Shown in pieces: positions 1 through 8,719 of a DNA stretch of 39,484 nt; within the stretch, counting starts at the first letter, position 1, and each line of letters starts with the position of its first letter. The stretch covers positions 1 through 39,484 of the forward strand of contig JAUCBJ010000276.1 in assembly GCA_032718475.1 (NCBI GenBank), written 5' to 3'. The notes beneath the pieces were generated by a model that saw only the letters and a list, made by a program, of their open reading frames with translations, had not been told where the DNA came from and did not search any database. Position numbers and translations under genes: made by a program. Source of the DNA: Nemertoderma westbladi. Its lineage: Eukaryota; Xenacoelomorpha; Nemertodermatida; Nemertodermatidae.

Positions 1-295
1 CTATGGCTGCTGCAAAGAGCTTTAAGACCAATCGTGCCAGCGGAGTAGATGGTGTTCCCCCTGAGGTCTTTAAAATACCTGAGTGTTTAAAGCTCATCTA
101 TCCCATCATAGTAGACATGTACCGAACAACAAGAGTCCCACAAGAAATGAAAACAAATAAGTTGGTGCCAGTTCCCAAGAAGGGCAACGTAACACTCTAT
201 GGTTCTTTTCGGGGAATCTCATTGATCTCGATTGCTGCAAAGCTATACAATAGGATTCTATTAAATCGCATCAGGGATCCCATTGAGAGACTGCT
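1..295 (+). pseudogene. LINE family A, internal RT fragment (copy 1)
   Basis: This is part of the reverse transcriptase of a non-LTR retrotransposon, nearly identical to the longer copy at 23866-26737. The frame from position 3 includes the segments SGVDGVPPEVFKIP and FRGISLISIAAKLYNRIL, which belong to the N-terminal part of the RT fingers. Homology stops abruptly at about 295, just after the codons for IERLL; the remaining codons to the stop at 326 are unrelated. The copy begins before the window. It is unusual in lacking its 3' side, since LINE copies normally lose the 5' side. This suggests a later rearrangement or an insertion at the junction. It is non-functional as seen. Confidence 0.9.
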
Positions 296-309
296 CTCTT
301 TTTTCAGCG

Positions 310-519
310 TTACTGAAAATGTTTAGCAGTTCCCCAGATCACTATACCGTACGTAATATATGGTTGTATCAAAGCGTAGTAAAGTAATTTCATAATGCCT
401 AATGGTAGGATGTGACGTAATTTGAAGAAGATACCTATAGATTTTGAGATTTTTTTTAGTACATACGCGCAGTGGTTTTTCCTTGTAAGTTTGTTATCTA
501 TCCATATACCTAAAAATTT
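310..519 (-). pseudogene. RT C-terminal fragment of a second LINE family
   Basis: On the minus strand an open stretch of about 65 codons, without a start codon, reads FLGIWIDNKL near its beginning and LLYYALIQPYITYGIVIWG near its end, then stops. This is the classic thumb-side segment of a non-LTR reverse transcriptase (Jockey/CR1-like groups): the FLG(I/V) strand, the K-rich helix and the 'LYxALIxPYLTYG' motif. It does not match family A in sequence. A stop codon lies immediately upstream (near 522), so only this block is preserved. It abuts the truncated family A fragment in opposite orientation. From 520 to 672 I recognise nothing. Confidence 0.8.
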
Positions 520-672
520 TGTTTAAGTTACTTTCTTGATTGGTAAGCTGTCTCTAAATCAGAATCAAGGCCAAAGACCTCCATTGACGTAGCAGCGCGT
601 TGGCTGCCGTTGCATTGCATTTGCTTATACAGTAATTGTGTAAATTCGACAAGCTTCCTTCCTGCCCCTGTC

Positions 673-1030
673 TCTAATTATACTAATAAATGTAATTAAA
701 GAAATAAATAAATAATTATACTAATAAATGTAATTAAAGAAATAAATAAATAATTATACTAATAAATGTAATTAAAGAAATAAATAAATAATTATACTAA
801 TAAATGTAATTAAAGAAATAAATAAATAATTATACTAATAAATGTAATTAAAGAAATAAATAAATAATTATACTAATAAATGTAATTAAAGAAATAAATA
901 AATAATTATACTAATAAATGTAATTAAAGAAATAAATAAATAATTATACTAATAAATGTAATTAAAGAAATAAATAAATAATTATACTAATAAATGTAAT
1001 TAAAGAAATAAATAAATAATTATACTAATA
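673..1030. repeat. 38-bp AT-rich tandem array, left arm
   Basis: About nine nearly perfect copies of a 38-bp unit (core CTAATAAATGTAATTAAAG). The array is cut at 1030 by the outer LTR element and resumes at 21775. Period measured from successive CTAATAAATG occurrences at 683, 721 and 759. Confidence 0.97.
1026..1030. other. Target site duplication of outer LTR element (left)
   Basis: TAATA directly precedes the TG of the LTR at 1031 and is repeated directly after the CA of the second LTR (21775-21779). It falls inside the 38-bp repeat unit, so the empty site reads as an uninterrupted array. Confidence 0.93.
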
Positions 1031-2432
1031 TGTTGCCGTTATCCCAACACCAGGGGGGAAAAACGCCGATGCTGGATACGTGACTTTACAGACCACGGAG
1101 TCCCGGCCAGTCACCGGATATTGAATTTGGAGAAGGAGGAATTTCTTAAATGCAGGATTGCGGTTGAGGAAAAGTCGCATTGGTTGGATATACTCTTTAA
1201 TGTAACTTCCTACAGTTGAAACCTGATTGAGAATTAATTGGGCTTCCCCAACTCAATATACACCAAATATTTACAATAATTATACACGACAATATAAATT
1301 CCTACAGTATATTATATAATTACCCACTGTTCGCTCAGATTTTAGCCTACCTAATGTTCCCCAGATTTTTCCCTCGGTCCTAGTCATAGTGCCGTAGTGT
1401 CGGTGTCGGTCGACCCTGTTGCGTGTCCGTTCCACCCCTCCCGAACCCCGAAGGGTTCGATCATCGAGAACCAGCCCGGCTTGGCTAAGGGTCCGTCGGT
1501 TCATCGCAGAGACCCAACCACCTAGGCTTTCCGAGTCCTTATTCAGGCTCGTAGTCGCTTTGGTGGCCGAGAAACTGCTCCGAACAGTCGGTAGGTCAGT
1601 AGAGTCGAGTCCTTTGTCTTTCGACCCCGTCGCATGTCCGTCCCACCCCTCACGAACCCCGAAGGGAACGATCATCGAGAACCAGTACGGCTTAGCTAAG
1701 GGGTCTGTCGTCTGTTCCCGTCACAAATCCCTGGTACGAGCAGCCGGCGTTCCGATGTCCTTTTCAGGCTCGTAGTAACTGCTGCTGACCAGAGACCGCT
1801 AAGGGCAGTCCTTGTCAAACCCTTCCTCTGTCAGTTGGCCAGCCCTTTCGCATGTCCGTCCCACCCCTCGCGAACCCCGAAGGGATCGGTCATCGAGAAC
1901 CAGTATGGCTTAGCTAAGGGGGGCAGTCGTTAGTCGGCCAACCCTTTCGCATGTCCGTCCCACCCCTCGCGAACCCCGAAGGGATCGGTCATTGAGAACC
2001 AGTACAGCTTAGCTAAGGGGGCTGTCGTTTCCCGATCGCAAATCCCTGACACAAGCAGTCAGCGTTCCGAGTTCTTTTCAGTCTCGTAATAACTGCTGTT
2101 GGCCAGGGACCGCTAAGGGCAGTCCTTGTCCTTTAGGCCTGGCGCGTTACCAAATCCACCTCTACAGGCAGCAGGAAGTTGGCCAGGGCCTAATAGTACT
2201 CAGGCTAACCTGAATACTGCTTAACTTTTCCTCCCACCCCTGGCCCTTATAAACATGAAATTATTCCCGTACCCTGTAAGTTGCCCCAATATTCGCCCAT
2301 AAATCGCCCCCAGTTCATTGAATGTGCCCAAAACCCATGGTCCCGCACCCAGTAGTGATATCGGAATAATCATTTTAGATAAATACAAAAAATATTCAAC
2401 TCGCGTTATGAAAAGTTGAAATACCGCGAACA
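1031..2432 (-). repeat. 3' LTR of outer BEL/Pao element
   Basis: 1402 bp, TG...CA ends, about 99% identical by eye to 20372-21774. It contains four copies of a roughly 73-bp internal repeat and three copies of a roughly 19-bp motif that also occurs in the coding part of the element. Open frames inside the LTR on either strand look incidental. Confidence 0.95.
1421..2021. repeat. Internal ~73-bp repeats within the LTR
   Basis: Four copies of a GC-rich block (core CGAACCCCGAAGGG, then ATCGAGAACCAG and TTAGCTAAGGG) begin at about 1421, 1632, 1850 and 1950. The same set is present in the other LTR. Spacers between them also repeat in part (CAGAGACCGCTAAGGGCAG near 1790 and a close copy near 2105). 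Confidence 0.9.
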
Positions 2433-2442
2433 GTCCCCCCCA
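2433..2442 (-). promoter_or_regulatory. Polypurine tract of outer element
   Basis: Directly inside the 3' LTR the minus strand reads TTGGGGGGGGAC before the TG of the LTR. This is the expected place and composition for the plus-strand primer of reverse transcription, and it confirms the minus-strand orientation. Confidence 0.75.
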
Positions 2443-2606
2443 ATGACCTTCGTGAGGTCTATCGGTAGATTGAGTTTGCGTAGGTCATTCCCAATATAAA
2501 AAACCCAAATTTAATATTGCATAGTCCTGATTAATTTGGCCTAGAGTTTATATATATATGTATAAAAATAAATGTTCAATAAATGTTCCTGGAATATCCC
2601 GATCCA

Positions 2607-3539
2607 CTATTTCTTTCTCTGATACGCCTTTCGCCTCTTCGCCCGTCGACTCTCATTGATCGCTATAGCTGGTAGAGGAGCGTCAACATCCATCGTGAGC
2701 AGCGCTTCGGCTTGTCGTCTGGCGGCTCTTCCTTTTGATGGCAGTGGGATCATATCGGTTCGTCGTTCCAACTCGGAGTTGCGAGCCTCCAGGAACCATC
2801 CTCCGTCACCATATTCTTCCTTATACGAGTATAAACGTCTAATGACTTCGAAAGGGCCGAATAATCCGGCGCTCAGCAACAGATCCACGTAGTGGAAAGG
2901 CAGCGTGGTCGACGTGTGGAGGCGTTCCGGGAAGGAGAAATACCCACACGCCATCTCTTGCACGATATTCCGAGCGTTTCTCCTCACTTTAGTCTTCACG
3001 TGGTTGTTCGCGTAGGTTTCGAACATAACCAAGTTCCCCATAGTGGTAACGTCTTTAGTGGGACATTTTATATAGCATCGGGGGCTAGCAGAATGTCCAC
3101 GGAACCCACAGGTTGTGCAGAGGTTATAAAGGATCGGACAAACCGAGACATCATGTCCCGATGTCGCGCAATATGGGCAGTAAAGTATCCCAAGGAGCTG
3201 GAGGCACAAATCGGTAACCTGACTTCTTCTACCGCGTGGACACTGCTCCGAACCGCATTTTCCGCACACCTCCAATTGCATCTCTCGACCTGGGAATATC
3301 GGAATCGGAATGCCGACGTAGTACTCGAGTCGTCGATCGCTCTTCTGAATATTCGCAGTGGTCGGTAGCCCGCGGAAGGCTAGGCTTTTGCGTAGTAGGT
3401 TCTCGCTCCGATAACCTTCCTTATGTCCCGTCGGTCTCATTTTGGATGACCGTTTCTGGCGGTGGATCCATTCGGTCTGCTCGGCGTACCAACGAGTTAG
3501 TCGCATTGGATCCTGAGGAACGGAGGGGGTTGTTGTCAC
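2607..3539 (-). CDS. Accessory zinc-knuckle protein of outer element
   Basis: This is an unfamiliar reading frame of about 310 codons between the integrase region and the 3' LTR. The frame is open upstream of 3539 and overlaps the end of the preceding gene in another phase; its first ATG is at 3506 (residue 12). It has a Cys cluster (C92, C95, C100), a CCHC knuckle C121-C124-H129-C134 (CPYCATSGHDVSVC), and a second knuckle C141-C144-H149-C155 with one extra residue. The last 20 residues are rich in Lys and Arg (RRAKRRKAYQRKK). These features suggest a nucleic-acid binding protein, possibly a second nucleocapsid-like product. The phase relation to the upstream gene would fit a +1 shift, re-initiation or a mutated fusion. 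Function is inferred only. Confidence 0.7.
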   Translation of the reverse strand: MTTTPSVPQDPMRLTRWYAEQTEWIHRQKRSSKMRPTGHKEGYRSENLLRKSLAFRGLPTTANIQKSDRRLEYYVGIPIPIFPGREMQLEVCGKCGSEQCPRGRRSQVTDLCLQLLGILYCPYCATSGHDVSVCPILYNLCTTCGFRGHSASPRCYIKCPTKDVTTMGNLVMFETYANNHVKTKVRRNARNIVQEMACGYFSFPERLHTSTTLPFHYVDLLLSAGLFGPFEVIRRLYSYKEEYGDGGWFLEARNSELERRTDMIPLPSKGRAARRQAEALLTMDVDAPLPAIAINESRRAKRRKAYQRKK

Positions 3540-3612
3540 CGCCGGTCGGCGAAGAGGTGCCGGGGTTTTCGGAGGAAGGATTCCAAGGAGATCTCCGGGA
3601 GTCGGCGCAGCG

Positions 3613-5178
3613 CTAGGACCCTTTTCGACCAGTATCCGAAAAGACCGAAGACCAATCTTCGCCGCCCGGCAAAGGATATGGGGATAACCGTTGGCATATG
3701 TCGCCGAAGTCGCTCAACGCGGAGGTAGTGGCTACCTCCCTCGCAGGGCTACCAGAGCCGAGTGGGGTGTAAGCACCTGCTCTCGTCGTCGGTTCGGTCG
3801 AGGCAACCCGTTTGGTGGCCGGTCCATACGCGGCTTCCGGCTCGAGTTGTCGCTTTGGGGTGGATAATAGAATGCCCTCCTGTAGCCATATTTCTTCCCC
3901 TTCTGAAGAGATCAGAGGCTCTTCTGCACCGAGAAGGTCGGTAATCGTAGGGATGTCGTAAGGTCCGTTCTCGTCCCAAGAATCGATAACGGTTATCATT
4001 TTCGTCTCTACCGGTGTGATGTTTTCAACCGCTTTAAATGCGTGGTTCATAACCTCGTTCCAGTCGTAGTCGACAAAGGAAAGAGGAACCGCCGTAATTA
4101 GGTTATCGAGAGTCCTACATATAAACTTAGCGACGGTGTAGGACTCCATAACGACATAGATGTAGTTCCGTCGATCGGGGTTCTCCCACCTTTGGTGTAT
4201 CGTCCACCTTCTGTCAACGTCCTTCCATCGACCCTCTCGCTCGCTCCTTATTTCCAATCCCGGGTATCCACCATATACCTTATTATAGTCTTGGAATTTC
4301 TGGGGTTTGAAGTCGATACCGCCGTTTAACACAGCGAGGTAGCCGATCCCGGATTTCGTCTGTCTCACCTCGCGGAATCCTCGCATGAATTCGGCGGAAC
4401 GTAACCAGGCTAGGAGTGTCTGGGTGTCGATGCAATGACTGATTGCATTGAGATCTCCTTTACGGTCTCTTCCTAAAGGAGCGTTCGCGTAGTCGTTCCG
4501 GACGTCCGCCTTTATATCCGACCCGATTTTTATGACGTCGAAGTCGAAGAGGATCTTTTGGATTTCCGGAGGTAGCAACCAGATCACTCCGGCTGCTTGC
4601 ACTTCCTGTTTGGGTGTCGGGAATATTCGGCACACCAATACCAAACCGTCCAGGGTTCCGAGGACGACGACTAAGGATCGACCGTATTCTTTCGCCCCGT
4701 ACTTTTCCTGGTAGTCGTCGCGATTCTGGATAATCGATATACGTTCCTCTCGTAGCGTCGCCGTACACTCCGACAGGTTTCCCCAGTGGGTGAGGTACGT
4801 ATTCTTGTCCTCGACGAAACTTTGACATCGCACCAACGTCATCGCTTTAGAGGTGGGCGTCGCGTTTCCCTCGTTGTCGTATATCAAACATCGGGATCTG
4901 TAAACGCTTTGCCAGAACGTATCCCAGTACGACAGCTCGTCCTCTCCGGTGGCCTTTGCGTTCCGAGTTCTTTTCAGTCTCGTACTAGCATCGGCCAACC
5001 GGAGAGCTTGTACATTCTTGGAGTCCGGTCCCTCTCGCCCGGAGAATTTAACCACTCGTACATTCTCGTTTATCAGGGCGTTCCAATTCGTATCAAAGTT
5101 TGCGGTTCCAGGTTGTGGATATTCCAGTAGATCTATCGTATTACGTAATTCGTCGATAATTTGGCGATTTGGGTCCAT
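3613..5178 (-). CDS. Accessory protein, possible degenerate DEDD-exonuclease fold
   Basis: A 521-codon frame opening with an ATG (MDPNRQIIDEL) and lying in the envelope position of the outer element. Residues 168-186 (SLVVVLGTLDGLVLVCRIF), then LPPEIQKIL (202-210), VIKIGSDIKADV (215-226) and DTQTLLAWL (251-259) follow the order seen in RNase D/WRN-type 3'-5' exonucleases: a beta strand, the 'K(V/I)G' strand with its Asp, and the 'DTQxLA' helix. A DxE Exo I motif is not evident, and the YxxxD Exo III position (about 340-346) reads YVVMES. If the fold call is right, the enzyme is likely inactive. The last 110 residues are Ser/Pro/Gly-rich and look disordered. The family call is my inference; the frame itself is long and intact. 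No signal peptide or membrane segment is seen, so it is not an envelope protein. Confidence 0.65.
   Translation of the reverse strand: MDPNRQIIDELRNTIDLLEYPQPGTANFDTNWNALINENVRVVKFSGREGPDSKNVQALRLADASTRLKRTRNAKATGEDELSYWDTFWQSVYRSRCLIYDNEGNATPTSKAMTLVRCQSFVEDKNTYLTHWGNLSECTATLREERISIIQNRDDYQEKYGAKEYGRSLVVVLGTLDGLVLVCRIFPTPKQEVQAAGVIWLLPPEIQKILFDFDVIKIGSDIKADVRNDYANAPLGRDRKGDLNAISHCIDTQTLLAWLRSAEFMRGFREVRQTKSGIGYLAVLNGGIDFKPQKFQDYNKVYGGYPGLEIRSEREGRWKDVDRRWTIHQRWENPDRRNYIYVVMESYTVAKFICRTLDNLITAVPLSFVDYDWNEVMNHAFKAVENITPVETKMITVIDSWDENGPYDIPTITDLLGAEEPLISSEGEEIWLQEGILLSTPKRQLEPEAAYGPATKRVASTEPTTRAGAYTPLGSGSPAREVATTSALSDFGDICQRLSPYPLPGGEDWSSVFSDTGRKGS
4958..4984. repeat. 27-bp segment shared exactly with the LTR
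   Basis: This stretch inside the accessory gene is identical to 2062-2088 in the LTR (core CCGAGTTCTTTTCAGTCTC) and also occurs in the other LTR. Related copies lie in gag and pol; see the finding on the dispersed motif. Confidence 0.9.
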
Positions 5179-5310
5179 ATTTACAATTATGTCCGTTGCA
5201 AAATTACGTGAGTTAATTATAAATCCAGAAAGTCTGGTGCCGTAGTGACTGCAGAATAATTCAGTTTTATTTATAATTCAGTTTATTCAATATAATTGAT
5301 ATATAGGCAT

Positions 5311-5567
5311 CTACTACTAGGATCGGCATGCTGCATTGCAGCTGCATTTTTAAGAATGCTGTGCCGGCTTGTCAACAAAATTGCACCGCCACAACTCCAT
5401 ATCACCCATGACATTTGCTAGATCATCCGCATCTTTAAGGCCAGTGTCCTTTAAGATGCGTCTCAAGAAAGTCATGGGCTGTCCACCATGCTTATTCACT
5501 ACATGAGGCTGCCAAAGTACAAGATTATGCACTGGCTGGTCCTCACGGCGAAAGCAATGTCCTGCAA
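5311..5567 (-). mobile_element. LINE family A, 3'-end fragment (copy 2)
   Basis: About 257 bp of the 3' end of family A in minus orientation: the C-terminal codons (VHNLVLWQPH to the final AQHS), the stop, the short 3' UTR with TGCAGCTGCA and the trinucleotide tail (CTACTACTA on the plus strand). It is 5'-truncated at about 5567. The sequence GCATCTAC occurs at 5307-5314, overlapping the tail, and again at 5574-5581, consistent with an 8-bp target duplication. The 5' junction carries a tandem duplication of AATGTCCTGC (5557-5576). It is inserted between the accessory genes and pol of the outer element. Confidence 0.92.
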
Positions 5568-5581
5568 TGTCCTGCATCTAC

Positions 5582-6347
5582 CATCTATTGCTAATACATT
5601 CAGCATTTACAGTTACTATAGCTATACATTAACATCCAACCAGTTTTAATGACTTTTTTGTCCTTTTCTTTTTCCAATTCTTATTAATACATTTTATACA
5701 TTTTTTTGTCTTTTTCCAGTTCTCATTATTATTTCACTTCACATTTCATTATTTCAACACATATTTCATCTTTAGTTCCACCATTATTATATTCTCAATT
5801 TTGTTTATTTCCACATCATCATTGGGGTTATAGCCCCCCGGCTATCATCATTTGTTATAAGCGCAGCACCAGGGTGCGCATCATTACATTTTCATCATCA
5901 TACGCGTCATCATTCGGTTTATAGTAGAGTAGTCTGTTTCTTTTCATTATTTCCAACTACATTCAATCATCTTCTTTGGTAAATTTTCGTTGTGGAAGGG
6001 GTGTTACGCGGCAATCTGGGATCTACAGCTGGACTCGTTACACCGCCTACGCCCCGAACTGCGCACGCAACGGACAACATAACATACTACAATGGATACA
6101 ATGAATTCCACTTCAAATCTTTACCATTTCCAATAATCCAATATCGTTGGTCCCTATGACCAAAATCAGGGTAAACAATACATAAACGACCCTGCGTCAG
6201 TCGAAACATCTGCAGGGTGACGCTGGACTCCACATAACACACGAGGAAACACAAATACCATGGCGTGGTTACAGTTGGTTTAAGGGGGTCCATTTTCATT
6301 GTCGATAAATCATATATAAAAGAGTTTGTCAACAGGATGAGAAGGGT
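5582..6347. other. Non-coding segment of outer element
   Basis: Between the LINE tail and the integrase gene I see no convincing coding sequence. The stretch is T-rich on the plus strand up to about 5980, then GC-richer around 6000-6080. Short open frames here have no recognisable features. Confidence 0.5.
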
Positions 6348-8324
6348 TTAAACGCATTTGTAATTGTCACCAATGTCTGCAGCAGGATCTTGAGTAGGGA
6401 ACTTGTCACCTCTCGTAGAGTCACCGCTATCATTGCCTTCGAGAAGGCACAGCCTCTGGATAGGGCGTTGGTAGTGGCCCTTTGCCGTTCGTATCGTCAC
6501 AGTCCTCGCAAGTCCGTCTTTGCTCGGGTGTATTGCCACGACTCGCGCCACAGGCCAGTGGACGCGGTCTTTGAGATCTTCTTTAACTAGTACCATGTCG
6601 CCAACTGCGATGTTCCGGTAGGTGTTGTTCCATTTCCTCCTGGTCCGGAGGGTTATGAGGTACTCCTGGGCCCAGATTCTCCACCAATGCGCTGCCAACG
6701 CTTGGGCCTTCTTCCAATTTGTATGTCTCGCGATATCGTTGGGATCCGGAAACATGGTCTCTGGGAGAACGTGGGTTTTGGGTCTCCCTAGTAGATGGTT
6801 AGGGGTGAGGGGCTCCAGGTCTGTGGGGTCGTCGCGGATAGGGATAATGGGCCGGTTGTTAAGGGTAGCCGTGATCTCGCAGAATGTTGTGCGGAGGGTG
6901 TCATGGGTTACCCGGGTGTCTCCTAGAGCGACGCGCATGGATCGTTTCACTAAGTCGATCAGTTTCTCCCATACCCCGCTTGTATGGGGTGCTAAGGGGG
7001 TCTGGAAGTGCCACTGTATCTGGTGTTCCTTCCAGACTTGGGATGCGGTGTTGTCGGTAAACCATCCCTCGATCGCGTCCCTAAGTTCTCGTTCTCCTCC
7101 CACAAAGTTTGTACCGTTATCGGAGTACATGTGACGACATGTCCCGTTGTTCGCTACGAACCGACGCAGAGCGTTGATGAACGCGTGTTGTGTAAGGTTT
7201 ACCACAATGTCCAGGTAAATTGCTCTAGACCTAAGGCAGGTAAATATGGCTCCCCAGCATTTGATGTTGGATCGTCTTTCTATGACTGTAAACGGTCCGA
7301 AACAGTCCACTCCGGTGACGTAGAACGGTGGTGAATCGGACTGTAGACGGGTGGCTGGTAAGTCGGCCATCTTTTGGGTGAGTGGTGGCGCCAGATATCT
7401 TCTGCAGATAAAGCAACGTTTCAACACTTTCCGGATCAGTGGATGGATGTGGGTGATCCAATATCTTTGTCTTATATTAGCTATAATCCAGTTCTGTCCT
7501 GGTTGATGGTTTTCCTCGTGACATTGTTGAATTAATAGCTTAGCTAGTGTCGACGTTCCGGGCAGAAGCGCTGGGTATTTAACCTCATATTCGACCGGGG
7601 CGTTTGCCATCCGGGTATTCAGTCGGATCAATCCGTCCTCTCCCATCATTGGTCTTAGTTGGTAGACTGGGCTGTCCGGTTTCAAGGTTTTGCCCGCACT
7701 AAGTTGTTCCCACTCATCGGGGAAACTTTCTCTTTGGACATATCCAACGATACACTTCTCAGCGATAATGAGTTCTTGTATGCTCCGTTGAACTATCGGC
7801 TTGTTGTCTTTCCACCGTAGGAAGTTGCGAAGGGTTATAAGGTGGTGGATGAGCCGTCTCATTGATGAAGTTCGCTCGATTAACAGATGTAAAGACGCCG
7901 CTGGTTGAGTGGTCGTTGCGACGTTATAGTGCCTGCCCGAGTCCTTTGCAGGCTCAGTCAGACAACTATAAATTTCCACTGCGTTGCTTCTATGGACTTT
8001 ACGGATATCTTTATCGTCCTCGGAGTATTTTCCGCTATCGAGTTCGGGGTCGAATCGGGTACTCCAGGTTAATTGTGGCTGCTGTAGGAATTCCGGACCT
8101 GTAAGCCAGAGTTTACTTTTACCGAGTTGTTTTGGGGTGGCGCCTGGCTTGATAAGTCTGCTGGGTTTTCTTTCCCGTTCACGTGGTGCCACTGTTCTCG
8201 GCCGGTACACTGTTTTATCTCTGTGGCACGGTTCGCTGCAAACGTGGTGTGTCGCCGTGATGGAGAGTGGAGGTCGGTCACCGAACAATAACCCACGGAG
8301 GTTGCCTTCTCTTTGATCTGACAT
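6348..8324 (-). CDS. pol: BEL/Pao integrase region of outer element pol
   Basis: This frame carries the C-terminal part of pol. From about residue 60 it reads as BEL pol (LWLTGPEFL at 72-80); the first 55-60 residues are out-of-frame sequence. An HHCC zinc-binding domain is seen at H269, H273, C304 and C307. The integrase core has D340 (GVDCFGPF), D402 (YSDNGTNF) and E453 (SGVWEKL), i.e. a complete DDE triad. A DUF5641-like C-terminal domain (WWRIWAQEYL to VGDMVLV) follows. The frame ends at 6348. It should catalyse strand transfer of element cDNA into the host genome if made and processed. Its link to the upstream protease/RNase H remnant is broken by a phase change near 8150. The integrase itself looks intact. 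Confidence 0.92.
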   Translation of the reverse strand: MSDQREGNLRGLLFGDRPPLSITATHHVCSEPCHRDKTVYRPRTVAPRERERKPSRLIKPGATPKQLGKSKLWLTGPEFLQQPQLTWSTRFDPELDSGKYSEDDKDIRKVHRSNAVEIYSCLTEPAKDSGRHYNVATTTQPAASLHLLIERTSSMRRLIHHLITLRNFLRWKDNKPIVQRSIQELIIAEKCIVGYVQRESFPDEWEQLSAGKTLKPDSPVYQLRPMMGEDGLIRLNTRMANAPVEYEVKYPALLPGTSTLAKLLIQQCHEENHQPGQNWIIANIRQRYWITHIHPLIRKVLKRCFICRRYLAPPLTQKMADLPATRLQSDSPPFYVTGVDCFGPFTVIERRSNIKCWGAIFTCLRSRAIYLDIVVNLTQHAFINALRRFVANNGTCRHMYSDNGTNFVGGERELRDAIEGWFTDNTASQVWKEHQIQWHFQTPLAPHTSGVWEKLIDLVKRSMRVALGDTRVTHDTLRTTFCEITATLNNRPIIPIRDDPTDLEPLTPNHLLGRPKTHVLPETMFPDPNDIARHTNWKKAQALAAHWWRIWAQEYLITLRTRRKWNNTYRNIAVGDMVLVKEDLKDRVHWPVARVVAIHPSKDGLARTVTIRTAKGHYQRPIQRLCLLEGNDSGDSTRGDKFPTQDPAADIGDNYKCV

Positions 8325-8719
8325 TTAGGAAGGTATGTATAGGTGTCGGTAGTCTCTTCCTTGATGCCGCAGAGTGTCCATCCCATTATTGTTCGTTCAG
8401 CGTAGAATCCATCATCCTGCTTTACGGATTGGGCGACATCTCCGGTGGGGATGTGTAATTCCGGTGTATCAAGTCCGATCAGTAGGGTGATGCGGTTTAC
8501 ATCCAATTGCGGGCACCTTAAGTCTACGTCGTCTCAATCCAGTTGTATAAGGGGAGCGTACTCGGCCGATTGTCGGAACCGCACTCGGAGGTCTGTGTGT
8601 ACCAAGGCGTTCTTGATGGTGAGCTTGACCGTTTTGTAGCCCTTCATTACTCCTTCCATCTGGAGTTGCACCTCCCCGGTTGTCGGTGATAGTTTGTATG
8701 GGCCGTTTGCAAGGTTCAT
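8150..8719 (-). pseudogene. pol: Protease tail joined to RNase H tail, RT deleted
   Basis: One phase carries two blocks of BEL pol that should be far apart. First comes the late protease region (KLTIKNALVHTDLRV, then LLIGLDTPELHIP and the GWTLCG motif at about 8383-8366). Within about 120 bp follows the end of the RNase H/connection region (FAANRATEI, WHHVNGKENPADL at about 8191-8153). The reverse transcriptase palm with its YxDD motif and most of RNase H are missing. An in-frame TGA at 8534-8536 interrupts the block, and phase changes separate it from gag-pro (near 8720) and from the integrase frame (near 8150). The region is dead as a polyprotein, so the element would depend on enzymes from relatives. 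Confidence 0.85.

Noticed and set aside
1280-1775. Open frames within the LTRs on both strands
   Set aside because: They arise from the GC-rich internal repeats, lack recognisable domains and are broken at other repeats.
3613-5178. Retroviral-type envelope gene
   Set aside because: The position fits, but there is no signal peptide, transmembrane segment or glycoprotein-like cysteine pattern.
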